Source: Nitrospirota bacterium (lineage in GTDB: Bacteria; Nitrospirota; Leptospirillia; Leptospirillales; Leptospirillaceae). From it: a DNA stretch of 64,000 nucleotides. Below, in pieces: positions 1 to 9,119 of the stretch (positions within the stretch are counted from its first letter, which is position 1; the number at the start of each line of letters is the position of its first letter). Made by a program: the position numbers and the translations under genes. The stretch is from the NCBI GenBank assembly GCA_027314645.1, contig DAHVAL010000001.1, positions 109,205 through 173,204 on the forward strand, in the 5' to 3' direction. The notes below the pieces were generated by a model. It saw nothing but the letters and a program-made list of their open reading frames with translations. It searched no databases and had not been told where the DNA came from.

Positions 1-17
1 CCTTGGAGGGAAAGACG

Positions 18-1112
18 ATGGAACATAATGAGACGTTTTATGGGTATTTGAGAAGTCAAGGGGTCACTCGGAGGAGTTTTCTCAAGTTCTGCGGGCTAAC
101 CGCGGCTTCCCTGGGCTTGGCTCCTTCCTTTGGTCCTGTCATTGCTCGGGCTCTCGAAACCAAGAGGCGGACCCCGGTCTTGTGGATGCATGGGCTTGAA
201 TGTACCTGCTGCAGCGAATCCTTCATCCGATCCGCCCATCCTCTGGCCAAAGACGTCATTCTTTCCATGATCTCTCTCGATTACGACGACACGCTCATGG
301 CCTCCGCGGGATTTCAGGCGGAAGCCTGCCTTGACGAGACGCGTAAGAAGTACAAGGGAAACTATATTCTGGCCGTCGAGGGCAATCCGCCGCTCAACGA
401 GGACGGGATGTACTGCATCGTTGGGGGACGGCCCTTTGTGGAACGGCTCAAGGAGGTGGCGGCGGACGCCATGGCCATTGTGGCGTGGGGCGCCTGCGCC
501 TCGTGGGGATGCGTCCAGGCGGCCCGTCCCAACCCGACCCGTGCCACCCCGGTCCACAAAGTGATTCTCGACAAGCCCGTCATCAAAGTCCCCGGCTGTC
601 CGCCCATCGCCGAGGTGATGACCGGAGTCATCACCTATATCGTGACATTCGGCCACCTGCCCGAACTCGACCGCCTCGGACGTCCCAAGATGTTTTACAG
701 CCAACGAATCCATGACAAGTGTTATCGCAGGCCCCACTTTGATGCGGGACAGTTCGCCGAAACCTGGGATGACGAAGGGGCCCGAAGAGGGTACTGCCTC
801 TATAAAGTGGGATGCAAAGGTCCTACGACCTACAACGCCTGTTCCACCATCCGGTGGAATGATGGAGTGTCTTTTCCGATCCAGTCGGGCCATGGATGCA
901 TCGGGTGTTCTGAGGAAGGATTTTGGGACAAGGGATCGTTCTACAGCCATTTGTCCCATGTCAATGGATTCGGAATCGAGTCCACCGCCGATACGGTCGG
1001 AGGTGCGGCGGTCGGCGTCATCGGGGCGGCTGTGGCGGCGCATGCGGCCGCCAGCGTGTACAAGAGAATGAAATCCGGGGGGCCTCCGGACAAGAAGGAA
1101 GAAGGGAAATAG
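18..1112 (+). CDS. hyaA: [NiFe]-hydrogenase small subunit (O2-tolerant type, Tat-exported)
   Basis: This 364-residue electron-transfer subunit of a membrane-bound uptake hydrogenase carries the Fe-S relay. The ATG at 18 follows a GGAGG at 5-9. A twin-arginine signal (RRSFLKF from R18) ends near A45, and a C-terminal hydrophobic anchor spans about 330-355. Counting the mature protein from L46, cysteines fall at 17, 19, 20, 115, 120 and 149. This matches the six ligands of the proximal [4Fe-3S] cluster of E. coli Hyd-1, including the extra Cys19 and Cys120 that standard enzymes lack. The distal and medial cluster ligands ([25 protein letters not shown]) are also present. It is followed two bases later by the large-subunit gene. 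Family assignment is secure; O2 tolerance is inferred from the cysteines. Confidence 0.97.
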   Translation: MEHNETFYGYLRSQGVTRRSFLKFCGLTAASLGLAPSFGPVIARALETKRRTPVLWMHGLECTCCSESFIRSAHPLAKDVILSMISLDYDDTLMASAGFQAEACLDETRKKYKGNYILAVEGNPPLNEDGMYCIVGGRPFVERLKEVAADAMAIVAWGACASWGCVQAARPNPTRATPVHKVILDKPVIKVPGCPPIAEVMTGVITYIVTFGHLPELDRLGRPKMFYSQRIHDKCYRRPHFDAGQFAETWDDEGARRGYCLYKVGCKGPTTYNACSTIRWNDGVSFPIQSGHGCIGCSEEGFWDKGSFYSHLSHVNGFGIESTADTVGGAAVGVIGAAVAAHAAASVYKRMKSGGPPDKKEEGK

Positions 1113-1114
1113 CC

Positions 1115-2920
1115 ATGGCTTCTTCAACATCCGAAACCACTGGATCTCCGAGCCGGCGGATCGTCGTGGATCCTGTCACCCGCATCGAAGGTCACATGCG
1201 TTGCGAAGTGAACCTTGATCATCGGAATGTGATCAGAAACGCAGTCTCCTCTGGAACGATGTGGAGGGGGCTCGAAGTGATCCTGAAGGGGCGGGACCCG
1301 CGGGATGCCTGGGCATTCGTTGAACGGATCTGCGGCGTCTGCACGACGGTCCATGCTCTGACCTCCGTCCGCGCAGTCGAACATGCCTTAGACATCAAGG
1401 TCCCAAAGAACGCCTTCCTGATCCGGGAAATCATGTCCAAGGCCCAGGCGAGTCAGGACCATGTGGTCCATTTCTATCATCTTCACGCCTTGGATTGGGT
1501 TGACGTGGTCAGCGCCCTCAAGGCCGACCCGCAGGCGACCTCCCGTCTCCAGCAGACGGTTTCTCCCACCCATCCTTTGTCGAGTCCGGGGTATTTTCGA
1601 GAGATTCAGAATCGTCTCAAGAAGTTTGTGGAGTCCGGGCAACTTGGCCCTTTCATGAACGGCTACTGGGGCAATCCCTCCTATAAGCTTCCTCCCGAGG
1701 CCAATCTGATGGCGGTGACCCATTATCTGGAAGCGCTTGATGTCCAGAAGGAAATCGTAAAAATCCACACCATCTTCGGAGGAAAGAACCCCCATCCGAA
1801 CTATCTCGTGGGGGGGGTTCCATCGGCGATCAATATCGACGGGGATCTGGCCGCCGGAGCTCCGATCAATCTCGAACGTCTCATGATGGTCAAGGAGAAG
1901 ATCGACCTCGCGAGAAACTTCATCAAGACGGTATACCTTCCGGATGTTCTGGCCATCGGCTCCTTTTACAAGGACTGGCTTTACGGGGGGGGCCTCGCAG
2001 GGAAGAATGTCATGGCCTACGGCGACTACGAAAAGATCCCGTACGATCCTTCCACCAAACAGCTTCCCAACGGGGCGATCGTGGATGGGAACTGGGAGGA
2101 GGTCTATCCGGTCGATCCGGCTGATCCCGCCCAGGTGCAGGAGTTTGTGACCCATTCCTGGTATCGCTACCCCGACGAAAATGCGGGGCTCCATCCCTGG
2201 TCGGGCATCACCGAACCCAATTTTGTCCTGGGGCCGGGGACGGTCGGAACAAAAACCCATATCCGCGAAATCGATGAGAATGCCAAGTATTCTTGGATAA
2301 AAGCCCCAAGATGGAGGGGACATCCGATGGAGGTGGGTCCCCTCGCGCGCTATATCATCGCCTACGCCAAGAATGTTGAATACGTCAAAAGCCAGGTGGA
2401 CCATTACCTTGGGGTGTTCAATAGCCTTTCCAAGACCCGGTATACGCCCAAGGAAGCCCTTCCAACGGCCCTGGGCCGGACCCTCGCCCGGGCGCTTGAG
2501 GCGGAATACGCGTCCGACATGATGCATGACGACTTCGATGAACTCATGAGCAACATCAAAAACGGGGATCTCTCCACGGCCAATGTGAGCAAATGGGAGC
2601 CGTCCACATGGCCAAAAGAGGCCAAGGGCGTCGGAACGGTCGAGGCTCCGCGGGGGGCGCTGGGCCATTGGGTCATCATCAAGGATGGGAAGATCGACAC
2701 CTATCAGGTGGTCGTCCCGACGACCTGGAACGGTTCGCCGAGGGATGCGAAGGGTCAGATGGGGGCCTATGAGGAAGCCCTCCTGAACACTCCGGTGTCC
2801 AAGCCCGACGAACCCCTTGAAATCCTCAGGATACTTCACAGCTTTGATCCCTGCCTCGCCTGCTCGACCCATGTCATCTCTCCGGAGGGGACCGAGGTGA
2901 CGCGGGTCACCGTGCGCTGA
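1115..2920 (+). CDS. hyaB: [NiFe]-hydrogenase large subunit
   Basis: This 601-residue catalytic subunit holds the NiFe(CN)2CO site. The four nickel ligands are visible as RICGVC (C73, C76) and DPCLAC (C580, C583). The protein ends in a 15-residue extension after His586, the usual cleavage point for the maturation endopeptidase encoded two genes downstream. The N-terminal [10 protein letters not shown] motif is typical. The ATG at 1115 lies just after the small-subunit stop, so the two are co-translated; the complex is exported through the partner's Tat signal. All four nickel ligands are cysteine, with no selenocysteine. Confidence 0.98.
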   Translation: MASSTSETTGSPSRRIVVDPVTRIEGHMRCEVNLDHRNVIRNAVSSGTMWRGLEVILKGRDPRDAWAFVERICGVCTTVHALTSVRAVEHALDIKVPKNAFLIREIMSKAQASQDHVVHFYHLHALDWVDVVSALKADPQATSRLQQTVSPTHPLSSPGYFREIQNRLKKFVESGQLGPFMNGYWGNPSYKLPPEANLMAVTHYLEALDVQKEIVKIHTIFGGKNPHPNYLVGGVPSAINIDGDLAAGAPINLERLMMVKEKIDLARNFIKTVYLPDVLAIGSFYKDWLYGGGLAGKNVMAYGDYEKIPYDPSTKQLPNGAIVDGNWEEVYPVDPADPAQVQEFVTHSWYRYPDENAGLHPWSGITEPNFVLGPGTVGTKTHIREIDENAKYSWIKAPRWRGHPMEVGPLARYIIAYAKNVEYVKSQVDHYLGVFNSLSKTRYTPKEALPTALGRTLARALEAEYASDMMHDDFDELMSNIKNGDLSTANVSKWEPSTWPKEAKGVGTVEAPRGALGHWVIIKDGKIDTYQVVVPTTWNGSPRDAKGQMGAYEEALLNTPVSKPDEPLEILRILHSFDPCLACSTHVISPEGTEVTRVTVR

Positions 2921-2952
2921 TCAACGGGGTTCATGACAAGGGGAGGAAGCCC

Positions 2953-3672
2953 ATGGATTCGACCGACAATGCAACCGTCCCGGAGGAGAGTCCCCTTGAG
3001 GCGCTGGCCTCCGGAGGCAAAAGAATTTATGTGTATGAAGCTCCGGTGCGCCTCTGGCAATGGATCAACGCCCTCTCGGTCATCGTCCTTGCGGTGACGG
3101 GCTATCTCATCGGTTCTCCTCCCCCTTCCGTCACGGGAGAGGCCTCCGATCATTACATCCTCGGAACCATTCGGTTCATTCACTTCTCAGCGGGGTATGT
3201 GTTCGCCATCGGCTTCCTGGGCCGGATTCTTTGGGCGCTTTTCGGAAACAGGTATTCCCGCGAACTGTTCACCCTTCCGGTCTTCCGGAAAAAAGATTTG
3301 GAGAATATCCTCTCCGAGATCCGATGGTACCTTTTTCTCGAGAGGCGTCCTCACATGTATGCCGGGCATAATCCCCTCGCGCAGGTCATGATGTTTTTCT
3401 TCGTATTCTTGACCTCCCTGTTCATGATTGCCACCGGGTTCGCGCTCTATGGCGAAGGGCTTCAGGCCGGGTCATGGGCCGATCGGATGTTCGGATGGGT
3501 GGTTGTTCTCATGGGGCAGCCCCAGACCGTCCACACCCTCCATCACCTCGGAATGTGGGTCCTCATGGTCTTCGTGATCTTCCATGTTTATTTTTCCATC
3601 CGGGAGGAAATCATGTCCCGACAGAGCATGATCGGGACGATCGTCAACGGATACAGGAACTTCCGTCAATGA
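2953..3672 (+). CDS. hyaC: Hydrogenase cytochrome b subunit (quinone-reducing)
   Basis: This 239-residue integral membrane diheme cytochrome b links the periplasmic hydrogenase to the quinone pool. Four hydrophobic helices can be read (about 35-55, 75-100, 145-170, 190-215). Histidines in FIHFSAGY, the HTLHHLGMW segment and FHVYFS are the expected heme ligands. The length is that of HyaC/HupC/HoxZ proteins. The ATG at 2953 follows a GGGAGGAAG ribosome site. The stop overlaps the start of the endopeptidase gene (ATGA), indicating coupled translation. Confidence 0.96.
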   Translation: MDSTDNATVPEESPLEALASGGKRIYVYEAPVRLWQWINALSVIVLAVTGYLIGSPPPSVTGEASDHYILGTIRFIHFSAGYVFAIGFLGRILWALFGNRYSRELFTLPVFRKKDLENILSEIRWYLFLERRPHMYAGHNPLAQVMMFFFVFLTSLFMIATGFALYGEGLQAGSWADRMFGWVVVLMGQPQTVHTLHHLGMWVLMVFVIFHVYFSIREEIMSRQSMIGTIVNGYRNFRQ

Positions 3673-4223
3673 CAGGCTTCGGAGAATTGCCGGCGGCTTT
3701 TCCCGAGACCCCCTCCGGCCATGGGGAGGAGGACCGCGTCCCTATCCGGGTTTTGGGGATCGGCAATCTCCTTTGGTCCGATGACGGATTCGGGATCCGG
3801 GCCCTCGAAGCCCTTTGGGCGAGCAAGCGTGTCCCCGGAGAGGTCCCGCTTGTCGACGGGGGGACGCAGGGACTTAATCTCCTCTCGCTGGTCAGGACCA
3901 CACGTCGCCTCCTTCTCTTCGACGCCGTGGATGCCCGCTTGTCTCCGGGAACATTGCGCCTGTTTAAGACAGGGGAGATCCCCGCCCTGATGGCTCTGGG
4001 GAAGGCCAGCCTCCACCAGAGCACCTTCCAGGAAGTGCTCGCCCTGGCGTCCCTCTTCGGGGAGTCCCCGGAGGAGATCGCCCTTGTGGGGATCCAACCG
4101 GTCACCCTCGAGGAATTCGGGGGCGGGCTCACACCCGCGGTGGCCTCCCGAATTCCCGAGGCCGTGGAGATGGCGGTGGAGATATTGACGACCTGGATCG
4201 CCCTGGAGGCGGAGTCGGGTTGA
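3669..4223 (+). CDS. hyaD: Hydrogenase maturation endopeptidase
   Basis: A 184-residue nickel-dependent protease that removes the C-terminal tail of the large subunit once nickel is inserted. The GIGNLLWSDDGFG motif (residues 30-42) is characteristic. Acidic residues at 38/39, Asp63 in VDGGTQG and His116 in LHQST match the metal-binding triad of HyaD/HybD proteases. The ATG at 3669 overlaps the cytochrome b stop. The N-terminus is about 20 residues longer than usual before the first strand. Identification is firm from motif and position. Confidence 0.95.
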   Translation: MTGFGELPAAFPETPSGHGEEDRVPIRVLGIGNLLWSDDGFGIRALEALWASKRVPGEVPLVDGGTQGLNLLSLVRTTRRLLLFDAVDARLSPGTLRLFKTGEIPALMALGKASLHQSTFQEVLALASLFGESPEEIALVGIQPVTLEEFGGGLTPAVASRIPEAVEMAVEILTTWIALEAESG

Positions 4224-4249
4224 GGAATTTTAAGGAAAGGAAAGCATCC

Positions 4250-4603
4250 ATGTGCCTGGGAGTGCCTTACCGGATCATCGGTTTGTCGGAAGGATGGGCC
4301 GCTTTAGGGTCCGGGCCGGAAGGAGACATCCCCATCGATATGAGTCTGATCGGTCCGGTCGCGTGTGGGGAATGGGTCCTTGTCCATGGTCGGGTGGCGA
4401 GGCGACGGATCGACTCCGAAGAGGCGGGGCGGATCGGAAAGGCCCTTGAGGCGTTGGAGTACCTTGGACGCATAGGGACGGATTCAGGGCCGAACGTCCC
4501 GGTCGATCTGAAGGAATTCTTCCCGGATCTTGCGGGCCGGGTTCCCGAGTTGCCCGATTTCTTGAAAAGTCAGGCAGGATCTCCGGGGGGAGAAGACCGA
4601 TGA
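4250..4603 (+). CDS. hupF: HypC-family chaperone HupF
   Basis: A 117-residue HypC paralog beginning MCLGVPYRI; the N-terminal Met-Cys is essential in this family and fixes the start at the ATG 4250, after TAAGGAAAGG. In organisms with aerobic uptake hydrogenases HupF protects the large-subunit precursor from oxygen during assembly. It is longer than the true HypC of this window (117 against 83 residues), as expected for HupF. It lies between the endopeptidase and hupG, and its stop overlaps the next start. Confidence 0.9.
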   Translation: MCLGVPYRIIGLSEGWAALGSGPEGDIPIDMSLIGPVACGEWVLVHGRVARRRIDSEEAGRIGKALEALEYLGRIGTDSGPNVPVDLKEFFPDLAGRVPELPDFLKSQAGSPGGEDR

Positions 4604-5100
4604 CGCGCCCTGGGTTTCCCCTCGAAGAGGATTATCCGGAGGTCCGGGACCGGCTTCTTGCGGGAGAGAGATATCAAAGGGTGACGGTCGGGGGGCTTCG
4701 GGAGTATCTGGCCGGCGGGGACGTGTCCCTCCTCCTCCTCCCGGGAGATCCGTCGGCGATTCCAGAGTCGCACGACGTGATCATCATCTTTCCCGAGATC
4801 GTCCGGCTCCTTGCTCCGCCCCCCCGTCCGGGGGTGGTCGCCCGCGCGGACGAAGCGCTCCTTCTCTCCAGGATCGGGATGACCCGGACCCCGGCCTTGG
4901 CATTCTTTCGGAACCTTCGATTCCTGGGGGGGATCGACCGGCTTCGGAACTGGGCCGAATATTCAGCGGAAATCGGAGAAATTCTGAAAAGCGAAGGGAC
5001 CCCCTTGCCGGACTCCTTCTTCGAGACTCCACATGAACGCGCTCCGGAGAGCGAAGGCCGAATCCTTTTACCCATGACGGGACGGGAGGGACTGCCCTGA
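4600..5100 (+). CDS. hupG: Hydrogenase accessory protein HupG/HyaE (thioredoxin-fold)
   Basis: A 166-residue protein in the position and of the length of HupG/HyaE, thioredoxin-like chaperones thought to act on the small subunit before Tat export. The recognisable part is the central hydrophobic strand region (DVIIIFPEIVRLL) followed by a segment resembling the family's VVARADEALLLSRIGMTRTPALAFF core. There is no CxxC pair, as usual in this family. Its start overlaps the hupF stop and its stop overlaps the hupH start by one base. Assignment rests on both sequence character and operon order. Confidence 0.82.
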   Translation: MTRPGFPLEEDYPEVRDRLLAGERYQRVTVGGLREYLAGGDVSLLLLPGDPSAIPESHDVIIIFPEIVRLLAPPPRPGVVARADEALLLSRIGMTRTPALAFFRNLRFLGGIDRLRNWAEYSAEIGEILKSEGTPLPDSFFETPHERAPESEGRILLPMTGREGLP

Positions 5101-6005
5101 TGGATCGCATCATCTTGCCTGTCCTGGGGCCGGGAAGCCAGCCCGATGACGACCCTCCCCATCTCCTGGATCTTCCGATGGGAGTCACCCCCCGGGAGGA
5201 ACCGCCTGTGGGGATCCTGGAGGATTCGGAGCATGCTCCCAGGATCCTCGGGATTCTGGATTGGCTTTTGAGGGTTCTTGAAAGGGCGGGTCCGGGGACG
5301 GCCGAGAGTGGTGTCCGGCCACCGGTTTCCAACACGTTTTCCCGAGACCTCCGGGATCTTCCAAAAGGAGCCCTTGACCTCCTCGATGAGATTCTGGGGG
5401 AAGGAGAGGTTCTGGCCAAATGGGAAGAACCCCCATTCTCGGCGATTCAGGAGACGGTCTTCGCAGGCGTCTGGAGGGTGCGTCAAGGGAGGCCTGCGGA
5501 CAGGGAGTTTCTTCGGGTGGGCGCCTTTCCGGATGTAAGCCGGAGAAAAGACCTCCCGGATCCGGAGGTCCCTTCCGATGGACCCATGCCGGAGGGGGTC
5601 ATGAATGCCCCCTCCGTCCTGGCTGAAATCAGGGAGGCGGCAAAGCCCCCCCCGAATTCTGGCACAGGCCCCACCATCATCAATCTGACCTTGCTGCCTC
5701 TGTCTCCGGAAGACCGGCTCTGGCTGGACCAATCCCTGGGGATTGGTCCGCTCGACGCGCTTTCCAGAGGATACGGGAACTGCCGGGTGATCCAGACCGC
5801 GCATCCTCGTGTGTGGAGGGTCCGTTATTACAACGCCTCCGATGCTCTGATTCTCGACACGGTCGAGGTGGGCGACATTCCTATGGCGATCACCGCCGCC
5901 CAGGAGGACTTCGAGGACAGTCGCCGAAGGCTTCTGGAGGTGAGGGAGTGGGTCCTTAAAACCTCCTCGCCAAACAGATCCGAGACTCCCGATGGCCTCC
6001 TTTGA
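5100..6005 (+). CDS. hupH: Hydrogenase accessory protein HupH/HyaF
   Basis: A 301-residue soluble protein of the HupH/HyaF family, needed for small-subunit maturation in aerobic uptake systems. The C-terminal half contains the conserved stretch around LSRGYGNCRVIQT followed by WRVRYYNASDALILDTVEVGDIP (residues about 220-262), the family hallmark. The start (ATG 5100) shares one base with the hupG stop, and its end overlaps the rubredoxin gene by 14 bases. The exact biochemical role is not settled in the family. Confidence 0.9.
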   Translation: MDRIILPVLGPGSQPDDDPPHLLDLPMGVTPREEPPVGILEDSEHAPRILGILDWLLRVLERAGPGTAESGVRPPVSNTFSRDLRDLPKGALDLLDEILGEGEVLAKWEEPPFSAIQETVFAGVWRVRQGRPADREFLRVGAFPDVSRRKDLPDPEVPSDGPMPEGVMNAPSVLAEIREAAKPPPNSGTGPTIINLTLLPLSPEDRLWLDQSLGIGPLDALSRGYGNCRVIQTAHPRVWRVRYYNASDALILDTVEVGDIPMAITAAQEDFEDSRRRLLEVREWVLKTSSPNRSETPDGLL

Positions 6006-6204
6006 GGGCTCCTATCTTGGCGACAACACCCGGCTTTCGCCCGATGCGCGGCTTGAGTGCAAGATTTGCTGGTATGTTTACGACCCTGAGAAGGGAGACG
6101 AAGTATGGCAGATTCCTCCCCGGACCCCCTTCGCCAGCCTCCCGGATCATTGGAGGTGCCCGATGTGCGACGGGGCCCGGGAACAGTTCATGATTCTTCA
6201 CTAG
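5992..6204 (+). CDS. hupI: Rubredoxin HupI
   Basis: A 70-residue rubredoxin with its single iron site at Cys23, Cys26, Cys56 and Cys59. The CxxC-W-x-V-Y-D-P variant, and the conserved GDEVWQIPP and LPDHWRCPMCD segments, mark it as the hydrogenase-associated HupI type rather than a general rubredoxin. HupI is believed to assist small-subunit cluster assembly under oxygen. It overlaps hupH by 14 bases and possibly hupJ by 100 bases. Confidence 0.95.
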   Translation: MASFEGSYLGDNTRLSPDARLECKICWYVYDPEKGDEVWQIPPRTPFASLPDHWRCPMCDGAREQFMILH

Positions 6205-6758
6205 AGGAGCTCAGGGATCCCGGAAGGCCTTCCTCCGATCCTTCGGATTTCTCCCCTCCGGGGTTGAAGGAGTCCGACGCCGACCCTTTAGTGAGGCTGG
6301 AGAAGGTCTTCCGGGAAATCGGGCGGACGAGGATGGCCGGATTGCCCATTTTAAATCCCGCTCTCGCGGTCGAAGGGGTGGATTTTGTGGCCTGGGGCGG
6401 ACACTGGCTCGGGGCCTTGGTCACCCCGTGGTTTTTAAACGTTGTCCTCTTCCCCCGGTCGATGCCGGTTCCCCGCGTTCCGGAAGGAAGGGAGGTGTCC
6501 CTTTCTTTCCCCTCGGGCCCCTGCTCCTTCCGGGAGATCCGCCTGCCGGAACTCCCTCCCTTTCTGGTGCACCCGGTCCTGTCTCCAATGACCGGAGTCG
6601 CCTCGCAGGAGGAGGCGCGAAGACTGGCGTCACAGGCCGTGGGGAACCTCATCGGCATTTCGGAGACCTCCCCCGAGAGAGTCCGGGAAGCCCGGTCTGT
6701 GGCATCGCGGAGACTGTTTTTGAAAGGGCGGATGGGTCCAAATGGGGTAATCGGATGA
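6105..6758 (+). CDS. hupJ: HybE/HupJ-family hydrogenase assembly chaperone
   Basis: A protein of the HupJ/HybE family. The conserved core starts at LEKVFREIGRTRMAGLPILNP, followed by GVDFVAWGGHWLGALVTPWFLNVVLFP, typical of these chaperones for Tat-dependent subunits. The longest reading uses ATG 6105 (217 residues, preceded by AAGGGAGAC), which would overlap hupI by 100 bases in another frame. In-frame alternatives downstream of the hupI stop are TTG 6264 and GTG 6291; these give a protein closer to the conserved core. The start is therefore uncertain. The stop overlaps hupK (ATGA). Confidence 0.88.
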   Translation: MADSSPDPLRQPPGSLEVPDVRRGPGTVHDSSLEELRDPGRPSSDPSDFSPPGLKESDADPLVRLEKVFREIGRTRMAGLPILNPALAVEGVDFVAWGGHWLGALVTPWFLNVVLFPRSMPVPRVPEGREVSLSFPSGPCSFREIRLPELPPFLVHPVLSPMTGVASQEEARRLASQAVGNLIGISETSPERVREARSVASRRLFLKGRMGPNGVIG

Positions 6759-7942
6759 AATCGGTCGAGGGATCCCTTCTCCTTCGGGTGGCTTGGGATG
6801 GCCGGAAGATTCAATCGGTCGATCCCCGGCTTGATCGTCCTGCGGGTCTTGTTCGATTCCTTTCCGGAAGATCTTTTTCGGAGGCCATCGGATGGTTCTA
6901 CTCCCTGTACACGCTGTGTCAGACGGCGCAGACTCTGGCCGCGACCGTGTCGGCCGAAGCCTTGACCGGGAGAAGTGTTCCCCCCGAAGTCCTCAGATGG
7001 CGCAACCGTCTTTTGCGTTGGGAGAGGTTTTCCGAATCCATGATGAGAATTCTTGAAATGTCTGGGGAATTGGCCCTGGAGGAGAAGATCCGAGACTCTA
7101 TCCGGGGACCCCTCCGGAGGCTCCTGGGGGGCGTCGAGACCCTCAAGAGAAATCCGGCGTGGCGGGAGCCTTGGAAGAATGGGGCCAAGATTCCTGACGA
7201 GGAGACTTCCCTTCAGAGCGAGATTGAAGCCACCGCCCGGGTTCTTCTGGAGGGGTTTGTTCTTGGAATGGACGCGTCAAGTTGGATGAAGGGATTGGTC
7301 CAGGGACAGGACGGGGGACTCTTGGGGGAGGGACCGGTGTCGAGGGCGATTTTTTCAGATCCGGATCCCGGGCCCCCTTCCGAACCTCGCTTTGTGACGC
7401 TTCGGGATCCGGACGAGACGTGGCGGCGCATATCCGAAGACCTTGGCGGGACGCCCGGGTTCGCGAGTCGTCCTTCGAGGGAGGGAGCTCCCGCCGAAAC
7501 GGGTGCTCTGGCGCGACATCACACCCATCCGGGTCTATTCCGGAGGATCGCCCTGGAGGGAGCAACCCCCCGTCTTCGTTTGATCGCCCGACTGGTCGAT
7601 CTTGTGTCGGTTGTGAACGGACGTTCTCCCGAGGATGAGGAGCCAGGGACCCCCCAGGACATCCGGGTGATTTCCGGGGGAACGGGGGAAAAGCCCGTCG
7701 TCCAAATTCTTGTTGAAACCGCGCGGGGGACTCTTCTCCACCGAGTTGAAGGGGACGAGGGGGGAATCAGGAAATATCAGGTTCTGGCCCCCACGGAATG
7801 GAATCTCCATCCCGAAGGGCCGCTCTCCGTTCTTCGGGGGGTCCCGGCCCCGACACGAGAGTCCGTCCTGGATCGCGTGAGGACAATGGTGATCTCTCTC
7901 GACCCTTGCGTGTCCTTCGATATCGGGGTGGATCGTGCATGA
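6755..7942 (+). CDS. hupK: HupK, catalytically inert large-subunit paralog
   Basis: This 395-residue HupK protein is distantly related to the hydrogenase large subunit and is thought to act as a scaffold for active-site assembly under oxygen. The region FYSLYTLCQTAQTLAA sits where the large subunit has its first CxxC but has a single Cys. The C-terminal ISLDPCVSFD retains DPC without the second ligand and lacks the cleavable tail. ATG 6755 overlaps the hupJ stop, and the end overlaps hypA by 8 bases. Confidence 0.9.
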   Translation: MKSVEGSLLLRVAWDGRKIQSVDPRLDRPAGLVRFLSGRSFSEAIGWFYSLYTLCQTAQTLAATVSAEALTGRSVPPEVLRWRNRLLRWERFSESMMRILEMSGELALEEKIRDSIRGPLRRLLGGVETLKRNPAWREPWKNGAKIPDEETSLQSEIEATARVLLEGFVLGMDASSWMKGLVQGQDGGLLGEGPVSRAIFSDPDPGPPSEPRFVTLRDPDETWRRISEDLGGTPGFASRPSREGAPAETGALARHHTHPGLFRRIALEGATPRLRLIARLVDLVSVVNGRSPEDEEPGTPQDIRVISGGTGEKPVVQILVETARGTLLHRVEGDEGGIRKYQVLAPTEWNLHPEGPLSVLRGVPAPTRESVLDRVRTMVISLDPCVSFDIGVDRA

Positions 7943-8276
7943 ACTGGCTCTTTCGGAAGAAATTCTCACGATTCTCACGGAGAACTCGCGGAGAGAGCGA
8001 TTTGAACGGATCGTTCAGGTGACCCTGGAAGTAGGGAAGCTTTCGGGTGTCGAGCCGGAATCCCTGCGATTCTGCCTGGATCTGGTATTCCGGGGAACGG
8101 TCGCCGATGGAGCCCGGGTCGTCATCCTGGAACCTCCGGGAGAAGGCTGGTGTTTTGGATGCGGAGCTTCGACCGACCTCCCAGAAATCGGCGCTTCCTG
8201 CCTCCACTGTGGGGGTGGGCCGGTCGATCGGATGAAAGGATCGGAGTTCCGGGTTCTGGCGATGGATGTCATCTAA
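7935..8276 (+). CDS. hypA: Hydrogenase nickel incorporation protein HypA
   Basis: A 113-residue nickel metallochaperone that delivers nickel with HypB to the large subunit. The mature N-terminus must be Met-His-Glu because His2 binds nickel, so the start is the GTG at 7935 (reading MHELALSEE) and not the out-of-frame ATG at 7939. The structural zinc site is the pair CFGC and CLHC in the C-terminal third. It overlaps hupK by 8 bases and precedes hypB by 10. Confidence 0.96.
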   Translation: MHELALSEEILTILTENSRRERFERIVQVTLEVGKLSGVEPESLRFCLDLVFRGTVADGARVVILEPPGEGWCFGCGASTDLPEIGASCLHCGGGPVDRMKGSEFRVLAMDVI

Positions 8277-8286
8277 AGGAGGAACC

Positions 8287-9108
8287 ATGTGCATGACCTG
8301 CGGGTGCAGCGAGGAAGGCCAGGCAAGAATCGGACAGTCCCGTCGGATCCCCTCCATGAGGTCTCATGACCATGGAAAGGACCACCCTCACATCCATGAC
8401 CCCCTGCACGGTCTTTCCGGAGAGGGGATGAACCGCCGGGTGAGCCTCGAGGCCGACATTCTCGAAAAGAACAATCGCCTGGCAGGCAAAAATCGGGAAT
8501 ATTTTGCCGCGCATTCCATCCTCAGCCTGAACCTTCTTTCAAGCCCCGGATCGGGAAAAACGACGCTGCTCGTCGAAACGATCCGGGCCTTGATGAAGGA
8601 CAAGGCACAGATCCGGGTGATCGAAGGGGACCAGGCCTCCGAACTCGATGCCGACAGGATCCGGGACACAGGGGTTCGGGCTCTCCAGATCAATACCGGC
8701 AAGGGGTGCCATCTCGATGCCCATATGGTCGCTCACGCCGTCCAAGAGCTCGATTTGTCCCCCGGAAGTCTCCTCTTTATCGAGAACGTGGGCAATCTTG
8801 TCTGTCCGGCCCTTTTCGATTTGGGCGAAACGTTTCGGGTCGTTCTCCTATCGGTCACGGAAGGGGAGGACAAGCCCCTCAAATACCCCCACATGTTCCT
8901 GGGAGCCGATGTGGTCCTTCTCAACAAGATCGATCTCCTGCCTTACCTGCGATTTCGTGTGGACCGCCTGAAGGAGTCCCTCGAACGGGTCCGTCCAGGA
9001 AGCGTGATTCTTCCTGTATCGGCCCAAACCGGGGAAGGGATGGATGCCTGGATTGAGTGGGTCCGTTCCCGGGAACCTTCCGTGCCCATTCCAATGATTC
9101 CGGATTAG
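8287..9108 (+). CDS. hypB: Hydrogenase nickel insertion GTPase HypB
   Basis: A 273-residue GTPase that drives nickel insertion. It has the N-terminal high-affinity nickel motif CMTCGC (residues 2-7), a short histidine-rich stretch (28-41, six His) that could store nickel, the P-loop SSPGSGKTT (about 85-93), ENVGNLVCP with the metal-binding Cys, and NKIDL. ATG 8287 is chosen because the Cys motif must be N-terminal and an ideal AAAGGAGGAACC precedes it. Confidence 0.97.
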   Translation: MCMTCGCSEEGQARIGQSRRIPSMRSHDHGKDHPHIHDPLHGLSGEGMNRRVSLEADILEKNNRLAGKNREYFAAHSILSLNLLSSPGSGKTTLLVETIRALMKDKAQIRVIEGDQASELDADRIRDTGVRALQINTGKGCHLDAHMVAHAVQELDLSPGSLLFIENVGNLVCPALFDLGETFRVVLLSVTEGEDKPLKYPHMFLGADVVLLNKIDLLPYLRFRVDRLKESLERVRPGSVILPVSAQTGEGMDAWIEWVRSREPSVPIPMIPD

Positions 9109-9119
9109 GGAGGGTCGCG

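Noticed and set aside
96-1130. Long open frames on the strand opposite the hydrogenase genes (for example 96-1130 and 1388-2872)
   Set aside because: They are mirror frames of highly conserved structural genes with biased GC-rich codons; they show no family motif or ribosome site.
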